In this document: positions 6,201 through 10,685 of the stretch, one piece after another | Position numbering within the stretch: position 1 is the first letter of the stretch | Layout of the letters: the number at the start of each line of letters is the position of its first letter | NCBI GenBank assembly: GCA_028565635.1 | Contig: JAOXYB010061123.1 | Location: 1 to 10,685, forward strand | Source of the DNA: Phoronis ovalis | Lineage: Eukaryota; Phoronida; Phoronidae | Direction: 5' to 3' | Length of the DNA: 10,685 nucleotides | The notes under the pieces: model-generated | Databases searched by the model: none | Told to the model about the DNA's origin: nothing | What the model saw: the letters and a program-made list of their open reading frames with translations, nothing else | Position numbers and translations under genes: made by a program

Positions 6201-8834
6201 AAAGCAAAATCACTAGAAAAAAGATGGATATTCATCATATGTTGTTATGATAATTGCAGTTCTACTTCTTTTAGTCGTGACGAAATAGAAAAGCACCAAA
6301 AAAGTTGCCACGGCAAAACCTCTTTGGACATAGAACATGCAATAGGCAAGCTAATACCGCAGGTTAAATTGGAAGATGAGTCCGAACTCTACATCTATTT
6401 GCCTACTGCAATACCGGAACAAAGAAATAAACGCAAATGTTTAACTGGATATGTAAGTCCAGTGTCAAAGAAGCAGAAGTTATTATTTATGTTGCGAGGA
6501 CCTTTTCAGTGTAGAGATAAAGTGTGCGGGGAAATATTTCAAAGTGAAATGAGCTGTAAAGAGCACATGTTAAAAGTTCATCAAGATCATCTTATTTGTT
6601 TCTCAGATGTGAAGAGACGAAAACTGCGGCGGAAATATCTGGTGTTTTATTGTCTAGAGAAAACCTGCACATTTTTTACTCTGTTCAGTGATGACTTGCA
6701 AGCACATTGTATTACTACTGGGCACGAGTGGAGAATGTTACAAAATGGTTCGGTACCTTGTGTGGAGAATAAGAGACAGTCAGAATCTGTAGAATCACAA
6801 ATGGTTGCTCCTCCAAAGGTAATGAATAAATTAGACACAAGTGAATCTAAAGTAAGAGGAAAAAAGAATATACCACAAGGACCATTTAAATGTAAAGTGA
6901 AAGACTGTTGTGAAGTGTTTAAAATTGCTTTGACTTGTAAGCAGCATATGTTAATTGTTCACCAAGAAGACCAACATTGTTTCTGTGATCTAAAGAAAAA
7001 ACAAATGAGGAAGAAATACAATGTATTTTACTGCCAGAAAGCAAGTTGTGACTTCTTCTGTTACACAAATGGAGATTTGTTATTGCACTGTGAAGCTAGC
7101 GGTCACGAGTGGAGAGACTTGTATTCTACTGTCAGAATAAAGGATCCAGACAGACAGTTAGACAAAAGTAAGCCTAGTAATAAAAAGAAGAAGCTTTCGT
7201 GTGCTGCACTACAGGGACCATTTAACTGTAAGGTAATGCTGTGCTGCGAAACGTTTGAAACTGCAATGAACTGTAAAAAGCATATGCTAGATGTTCACCC
7301 AGAATGCCATATTTGTTTTACGGATAAAAGGAGGAAAGAATTGAAACAGAAATCCAAAGTTTTTTATTGTCAAGAAGTAAATTGCAATTTCTTTACTGTT
7401 AACAATGAGGACTTGTTAATGCACTGTAAAGCTAGTGGCCACGAGTGGAGACATTTGTGTCAGACAGTACGAGGGCCATTTAAGTGTAAAGTAAAATTCT
7501 GCTGCTATGAAACATTCGGAACTGCAATGAACTGTAAAAATCACATGCTAAATGTTCATCCAGAATGCCTTGTTGCTTTTGTGGATGTAAAAAGGAGAGA
7601 ATTGAAACAGAAAAACAATGTTTTTTACTGTCTGGAAGCAAGTTGTGATTTCTTTACTTTTGTGAAGGAGGACTTGATACTGCACTGTGAAGTTAGTGGT
7701 CATGAGTCGAAAGATTTATGTCCTGTTGTCACAAAAAGAGAGATGAAAGCAGTCTTAAATAATAGTAATGAAAGTATTTACAAGTCTAGAAGGAGAAAAA
7801 ATGAGAGTCTGTTGCGTGATTGTCTACGAGGGCCATTTAAATGTAAAGTAAAATTGTGCGGCGAAATATTTGAAACTGCTGTCATTTGTAAAAGTCATAT
7901 GTTAAATGTTCACCAAGAGGATCTTCGTTTTTTCATGGATATAAAGAGGAAAGAACTTAGGCAGAAAAACAACGTTTTTTATTGTCAAGAAGCCAGTTGT
8001 CAGTTTTTCTGTTTAACCAATGATGACCTGTTATCACACTGTGCTGCTAGTGGCCATGATTGGAAATATTTATCATGTTCTGCTATTGCTAAGAATTGGC
8101 AAGAAAAAGCAAGTGATAAATACAGTGAGAGTACTGTAAAGTTGGAAGAATCGCTTCTAAACGATAATAAATATGATTTACACTATGATGACAGTGGGAC
8201 AGCATGTAATGCACCACTTATAGATACTTTTAAATATTTTGCCAGACATGAGTATAATTCTACTAAAATTCATACAAACAAACTCAGGAAGTCACCACTT
8301 AAACGGAAAAAGACTAAAAGACTAATGTATCCATACAAATGTACATCATGTACTGAGCAATTCCAAACAAAAGAAATATGCAAGGAACACATATTGGATC
8401 ATCATGACAATAATACTGATTGTTTATGGTTTTATGACCTTCAGAGAAAGTTACAGAAGCAAAAATGCAAAGTCTATTCATGTCAAGAGAAATCTTGTGG
8501 ATACTTTACCTTCCAAAGCAAGGATTTGCTTTTGCATTTCAATAACTCTACCCACCTGAGTGAAAGAGATATGTTGTGTGTAGTATTAAAAGACCGTCCT
8601 TTTGAATGTATGTTATGTAAGGAGATATACGAGACACACAAATTATGTAAGGAGCATATACTGAATGATCATGAAACTGCTGCTGTCTGCTTTTATGAAA
8701 TTTTAGATGATAAAGTAAGTGGAAAACAGAAGACAGTACTTTCCTGCCAAGAGAGATCTTGCACATACTTTACTGTGGAATGTAATAATTTGGAAGAACA
8801 TGGTGAGAAAACTGGCCATCAGTGTTACTACTAG
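3186..8834 (+). CDS. Multi-zinc-finger protein with tandem two-finger modules; join(3186..3292,3572..3757,4124..8834)
   Basis: The joined frame encodes 1,667 residues. ATG at 3186 has A at -3. Donors are CAG|GT at 3293 and 3758; acceptors are TTTGTAG and ATTGTAG ending at 3571 and 4123. Both introns are phase 2 and reading through either meets a stop. Fingers at residues 149-169 and 173-194 are C-x2-C-x12-H-x3/4-H. The S/T-rich middle carries repeats, a lone finger (575-598) and SUMO-type PsiKxE sites at K619, K683, K846 and K1437. A bipartite nuclear signal lies at 867-883. A divergent finger pair (755-827) precedes seven two-finger modules spanning 890-1663. TGEKP linkers are absent. No transposase, nuclease, methyltransferase, SET or KRAB domain is seen. 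I infer a nuclear nucleic-acid-binding or transcription-regulatory role from the fingers, nuclear signals and SUMO sites; the target and family are unknown. ATG 4188 is an alternative start if exons 1-2 are not used. Confidence 0.8.
3293..3571 (+). other. Intron 1 (279 bp, phase 2)
   Basis: GT-AG intron with a TTAAC-type branch-point candidate (TTAACTGTTAACC, about 3542-3554) shortly before the acceptor. The polypyrimidine tract is weak. Nothing else is recognised inside it. Confidence 0.65.
3572..3757 (+). other. Coding exon 2 (62 codons, symmetric phase 2-2)
   Basis: It is 186 bases long, in frame with both neighbours and free of stops. The flanks are TTTGTAG before and GTAGAT after. Reading on past the donor gives an immediate TAG. 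Its peptide is low in predicted structure (about 61 whole codons, many T, N, Q, M) and has no finger. Because its length is a multiple of three and the flanking phases match, skipping it would keep the frame. Confidence 0.7.
3758..4123 (+). other. Intron 2 (366 bp, phase 2)
   Basis: GT-AG intron with donor GTAGAT and a T-rich stretch before ATTGTAG. It is strongly AT-rich. No other gene or repeat is visible inside it. Confidence 0.7.
4275..4412 (+). other. N-terminal pair of C2H2 fingers (residues 149-194)
   Basis: Finger 1 is C-x2-C-x12-H-x3-H (CNYCEYS to HILQH) and finger 2 is C-x2-C-x12-H-x4-H (CTFCGTRF to HVKNSH). Only three residues separate them, unlike the TGEKP linkers of classical arrays. 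They keep the usual aromatic and Leu core residues, so they are more canonical than the C-terminal modules. Confidence 0.85.
4776..4952 (+). repeat. Intragenic duplication of a ~26-residue Thr/Ser segment
   Basis: Residues 316-341 and 350-374 align along their length: SHVCCRTRT then GASAMRKYSS in the first copy, THVHCNTQT then GASPMGKQSS in the second. The DNA also aligns with an offset of about 102 bases. The segment lies in the unstructured linker region and includes no complete finger. Confidence 0.75.
5274..5552 (+). repeat. Four S/T-rich ~24-residue repeats in the protein linker
   Basis: Repeats begin near 5274, 5343, 5418 and 5493 (residues 482, 505, 530 and 555; periods 23, 25 and 25). 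Their shared pattern is A-x-S-x-I-x-S-x-x-S-[VI] followed by a Ser-Lys or Ser-Ser near the end. The lead-in TTPA, PTPA and SKTA recurs at three boundaries. The fourth copy is the most diverged. Such segments are usually disordered and may carry phosphorylation sites, which is inference. Confidence 0.55.
5553..5624 (+). other. Isolated atypical finger (residues 575-598)
   Basis: The pattern is C-x3-C-x13-H-x4-H (CNYGCSDF to HLLACH). The spacings are one longer than classical C2H2, so zinc binding is likely but not certain. It stands alone between the S/T repeats and the SUMO-motif region. Confidence 0.45.
5682..5885 (+). other. Two SUMO-type PsiKxE motifs (IKQE, VKQE)
   Basis: IKQEPHD centres on K619 and VKQEPTD on K683, both in an acidic, disordered-looking stretch. 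The shared KQEP-x-D form suggests they arose by local duplication. Two further matches, VKLE at K846 (6363-6374) and K1437 (8136-8147), flank the finger array. SUMO-consensus sites are common in zinc-finger repressors; modification here is inferred from motif only. Confidence 0.5.
6093..6311 (+). other. Divergent two-finger unit preceding the array (residues 755-827)
   Basis: The first finger is C-x2-C-x12-H-x5-H and the second C-x3/4-C-x12-H-x4-H (CCYDNC to HQKSCH). The spacing between fingers and an F-x-I-D-L-K spacer match the downstream modules. The first finger resembles the B type (C-E-F, H-x5-H, Leu in the core) and the second resembles the A type, so the pair may be in B-A order. Confidence 0.6.
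6429..6479 (+). other. Bipartite nuclear localisation signal (residues 867-883)
   Basis: KRKCLTGYVSPVSKKQK is a basic pair plus a KKQK cluster about ten residues later, lying just before module 1. A second basic cluster, RKSPLKRKKTKR at 8286-8321 (residues 1486-1497), precedes module 6. Confidence 0.65.
6498..6731 (+). repeat. Finger module 1 (residues 890-967, 78 aa)
   Basis: A finger: GPFQC-x4-C-x12-H-x4-H. Spacer: FSDVKRRKLRRK. B finger: FYC-x4-C-x12-H-x5-H ending TGHEW. All eight ligands are present and the A-finger core Leu is Cys (SCKEH). Confidence 0.9.
6879..7112 (+). repeat. Finger module 2 (residues 1017-1094, 78 aa)
   Basis: It has the same architecture and exact length as module 1, from GPFKC to SGHEW. 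A Cys doublet follows the second A-finger ligand (DCCEVF). The spacer CDLKKKQMRKK is strongly basic. A 49-residue linker separates it from module 1. Confidence 0.9.
7215..7448 (+). repeat. Finger module 3 (residues 1129-1206, 78 aa)
   Basis: GPFNC to SGHEW with all ligands present. It shares TAMNCK and HPEC with module 4, with long identical DNA stretches such as ACTGCAATGAACTGTAAAAA. This suggests that modules 3 and 4 are the most recent duplicate pair. Only eight residues separate the two. Confidence 0.9.
7473..7709 (+). repeat. Finger module 4 (residues 1215-1293, 79 aa)
   Basis: It carries a one-codon (TAT) insertion after a Cys doublet in the A finger (FCCYETF). The first Cys gives C-x4-C-x13-H; using the second gives C-x5-C-x12-H with the aromatic back at its normal position. 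The B finger ends SGHES rather than SGHEW. Confidence 0.9.
7830..8063 (+). repeat. Finger module 5 (residues 1334-1411, 78 aa)
   Basis: GPFKC to SGHDW with all eight ligands and the spacer MDIKRKELRQK. It is the last module of the C-x4-C subtype; an 88-residue acidic then basic linker follows. Confidence 0.9.
8328..8555 (+). repeat. Finger module 6 (residues 1500-1575)
   Basis: The A finger is C-x2-C (YKCTSC) rather than C-x4-C, then x12-H-x4-H with the core Cys kept (ICKEH). The spacer is YDLQRKLQKQK. The B finger keeps C-x4-C-x12-H-x5-H but ends STHLS. It belongs to a second, diverged subtype with module 7 and the ghost modules downstream. Confidence 0.85.
8595..8819 (+). repeat. Finger module 7 (residues 1589-1663), last translated module
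   Basis: The A finger is FEC-x2-C-x12-H-x4-H with LCKEH in the core. The spacer is the most altered of the set (EILDDKVSGKQK). The B finger ends TGHQ. Translation stops four codons after the last ligand. Confidence 0.85.
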
Positions 8835-8841
8835 TGAAGCT

Positions 8842-9068
8842 GACTGTCCTTTCAAATGTTTCTCTTGTGATAAGGAGCTTGAAACAGAGGTAACTTGTAA
8901 GGAACACATATTGACCGAATGTTCATGTTCGGGTTGTTTTTATGATCTTCAAAGATACCATGTATGAAAACGAAAGTACAAAATGTTCTCATGCCAACGG
9001 TATGTTGTTCAGTTTCTCCTTGTTTACTTCACAAGTTTTTACTAGTGCATTGCAGTAAGGCCTAGGAA
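8842..9068 (+). pseudogene. Ghost finger module 8 (broken, past the stop codon)
   Basis: In the +1 frame relative to the gene, 8842-8964 reads as a complete A half and spacer: CPFKC-x2-C, TCKEHIL and CFYDLQR. The terminal His is replaced by Cys. TGA at 8965 interrupts the spacer, after which KMFSCQ, the start of a B finger, is legible in the same frame. The end of the B finger (LLVHCSKA) appears in another frame at 9039-9062, so at least one more indel is present. It lies in the presumed 3' UTR and is not expected to be translated from the gene's frame. Confidence 0.8.
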
Positions 9069-9127
9069 AAAAATGCATATGGTTCTGGTAGCCCAAAAGA
9101 CCTTAATTCTAACCCCTCAACCATAAA

Positions 9128-9360
9128 ATTAAAACGTTTGCATATTTTTTAGCAAAAACCTGTGTTATTCTTTTCACTGTGTCATGTTTTGGTCAACAAA
9201 ACAAAAATTAAAAACAGCGCTTACCTACCTAACCTATTTTTTTGCCATATAATAGGATAATAGGAACAATACAATCATATTTTTTATAGGCGCAACAGGC
9301 CACATTTTTATGAATGGTAAACAAGCACTGGTATACCATTCACAGATCATTTCAAATAAA
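9128..9360 (+). promoter_or_regulatory. Candidate polyadenylation signals
   Basis: ATTAAA occurs at 9128-9133 and 9207-9212, and the first canonical AATAAA after the stop codon is at 9355-9360. The AATAAA overlaps the mutated first Cys codon of ghost module 9. Which one is used cannot be told from sequence. Confidence 0.35.
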
Positions 9361-9440
9361 TATCCTGCAAAGCAGAATTCGCAACTAAAGAGGGTTATAA
9401 AAACATATATTACAGGACCAGGAAAGTACTGATAATAGTA
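9348..9440 (+). pseudogene. Ghost finger module 9 (A half only)
   Basis: At 9348-9380 the reading is HFK-stop-ISCKAEF, matching the start of an A finger (PFKC-x2-C-x3-F) with the first Cys codon now TAA. ATKEG follows, then a one-base deletion and HILQDQ, matching HIL-x2-H with the last His turned to Gln. The distance from second Cys to first His is one base short of the expected 39. No B half follows, so part of the module has been lost. Confidence 0.6.
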
Positions 9441-9472
9441 AAGATCAAGTACTGGTAATGTTAACAGATACT

Positions 9473-9674
9473 TTAAGATATATTTCGTGGAAGACAGAAT
9501 TCTCAGTGGAAGAGGAGTGAGAAAATATATTACAGAACCATGACATTACTTACTAGTGTTGTTTTTATATCTTTTCAAAGAATTCACTAAAAAAGCAGCA
9601 AAATCTACTCTTGTCAAGAAACATTTTATGACTTCTCCATGAAGGGTGAGGACATTATGATGCACTGTCACTGA
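9473..9674 (+). pseudogene. Ghost finger module 10 (A and B halves, heavily decayed)
   Basis: The A half reads Y-I-S-W-K-T-E-F, where both Cys positions have become Tyr and Trp. A TGA then stands where the core Cys would be, followed by ENILQNH and CCFYIF, matching KEHIL-x2-H and CFYDL of intact modules. After a frame change, IYSCQETFYDF and GEDIMMHC (9603-9668) match the B finger, with its second Cys now Tyr. DNA at 9556-9623 also aligns with ghost module 8 at 8935-9000. Confidence 0.6.
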
Positions 9675-9680
9675 TGTATC

Positions 9681-10685
9681 AAGGGATAACTAAACAGTTC
9701 TTTTAAGAACTAAATGAGTTCAAACTAAATTTGAATGATATATTCCCTGCTAATTACCATTTAAGAAGACAGCAATTCCATAGGTAAATGTTATGAAAAT
9801 ACGCTTTTAATGAAGCCGTGCAGGATTAGAACAAGATATTTCGGAAAGCAATGCTATAGAACACGCAAACAAGACTGCTACTGGCTGACACGGGGAGGTA
9901 TTTATGGAATCTAAACCAGACCAGATTTTAGGATTTAAACCTCTTATTTTTATCAATATGTAAATATATATAACTAATATTGAAACATATATGTGTTTTA
10001 ACACATTGAAATACCAGGAAATGTAGTTAAACTGCAAAATTATTCTTTTGGAATATGACGCTGCATGCTACACTCCTTAGGTGAACACATGTAATTTATA
10101 CTCTGGGTTTTTTAAAAATGTGCCAATATGGTATTGTACCATATATAGTATCTAGTTTAGTAACTTGGGTATAAAATTCTGGACTTCACGATCATGCATG
10201 TAGATCGTCACTTTCTTCAAATGACTTAGTCAAATTGTTGCCTGATATGAAAACTTAGGTTTAGAAAGTTGTCTGCGTTTTATTTTATTCTCAAACTGTT
10301 AGTAAAACATGGACTTGAATTTACCTTGCAAAAGCAAAGGTCTTAAAATCATATTGTTGCAAAATTCAAGTAGGAGTTAGGACACTTTGCCATCCATCTG
10401 CATTATTGTTAATCTGTTTGTCTCAGACTAAAGCTAGTTCAGTTGATTAGCCTCAACTATTTTTCCCCACATTATTCCAACATTGAAACTAATTTAGAGA
10501 TAAACAATACGAGTAATCCAAAATTTGAACTACTTTTGTCAAATGGGACATATAGGCTTGCAAGTACAGCTGTGTATGACCATGCATGGTATATTTTAGA
10601 AATTGGTGGTATTTTTATCTTTTATTCAAAACTTAATAGTGATAACTGTTGCAGTGCCAGGAACATAACATAATGTGTATTATGC
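9681..10685. other. 3' intergenic sequence, nothing recognised
   Basis: AT-rich DNA without a convincing exon, RNA gene or repeat array. Small inverted repeats occur at 9696-9711 (AGTTCTT/AAGAACT, two-base spacer) and 10126-10144 (ATATGGTA/TACCATAT, three-base loop). No further ghost finger modules could be read beyond about 9674. Short open frames here lack ATG starts or recognisable motifs. Confidence 0.5.

Larger units (their letters stand above)
4124..8834 (+). other. Coding exon 3 (large terminal coding exon with all the fingers)
   Basis: This single 4.7-kb exon carries residues 98-1667 and every recognised zinc finger. It opens at an acceptor after ATTGTAG and 21 codons precede the first in-exon ATG at 4188. 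It ends with TAG at 8832-8834, just before a broken further module in another frame. Confidence 0.8.

Noticed and set aside
8719-8967. Separate small zinc-finger protein in the +1 frame
   Set aside because: The first part is an out-of-frame shadow of module 7. Only the part after about 8842 is finger-like, and it has a stop and a frameshift, so it is read as a broken module of the same gene.
9311-9342. Inverted repeat TGAATGGTA/TACCATTCA
   Set aside because: Nine-base arms with a 14-base spacer in AT-rich DNA are expected by chance; no associated T-run or gene makes it meaningful.
9807-10037. Minus-strand open frame with hydrophobic stretch
   Set aside because: The apparent membrane-like segment comes from ATATAT-rich DNA; there is no domain, splice support or conserved motif.
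10126-10144. Hairpin ATATGGTA-TTG-TACCATAT
   Set aside because: It is short, AT-rich and isolated. Rho-independent terminators do not apply in a eukaryotic setting and no RNA gene is seen nearby.
10443-10673. Open frame near the right edge
   Set aside because: It starts with TTG and has no recognised motif. An exon of a neighbouring gene cannot be excluded but is not supported.

Overview
The window is eukaryotic, AT-rich animal DNA. It holds one large protein-coding gene on the + strand, split by two short GT-AG introns, with repeat-rich flanks. The C2H2 zinc-finger content points to a metazoan. A CCCCGGGG-bounded tandem-repeat element at about 1.7-2.2 kb resembles repeats I associate with marine invertebrates such as cnidarians or molluscs, but the sequence alone does not settle the species. 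No bacterial, viral or organellar gene, rRNA or tRNA was recognised.

Layout: 1-490 is unremarkable. 491-1245 is a recent tandem duplication of a roughly 380-bp unit. 1306-1515 is an imperfect foldback with arms near 48 bp. 1688-2180 is an array of diverged copies of ACCCTGTGGTAAATA bounded by CCCCGGGG blocks, and a decayed relative lies at 2554-2655. The gene occupies 3186-8834: exon 1 3186-3292, exon 2 3572-3757, exon 3 4124-8834. Both introns are phase 2, and the joined product is 1,667 residues. From 8842 to about 9674 the 3' flank contains decayed further copies of the gene's own finger modules. The rest, to 10685, holds nothing recognisable.

The protein has two N-terminal C2H2 fingers and a long S/T/N-rich middle with internal repeats, two IKQE/VKQE SUMO-type motifs and one isolated finger. 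A bipartite nuclear localisation signal follows. The C-terminal half is an array of seven two-finger modules, about 78 residues each in the best-kept copies, preceded by a divergent pair. Each module has an A finger (C-x2/4-C-x12-H-x4-H) with Cys at the usual core Leu position. A basic F-x-D-x-K-R-x-x-L spacer comes next, then a B finger (C-x4-C-x12-H-x5-H, often ending SGHEW). I do not recognise the family. A nuclear nucleic-acid-binding or regulatory protein is the reasonable inference.

The main discovery candidate is this modular array plus its ghost modules. At least three further modules lie just past the stop codon, broken by frameshifts, stops and lost Cys/His codons. The array has therefore been growing and shrinking by module duplication and decay.
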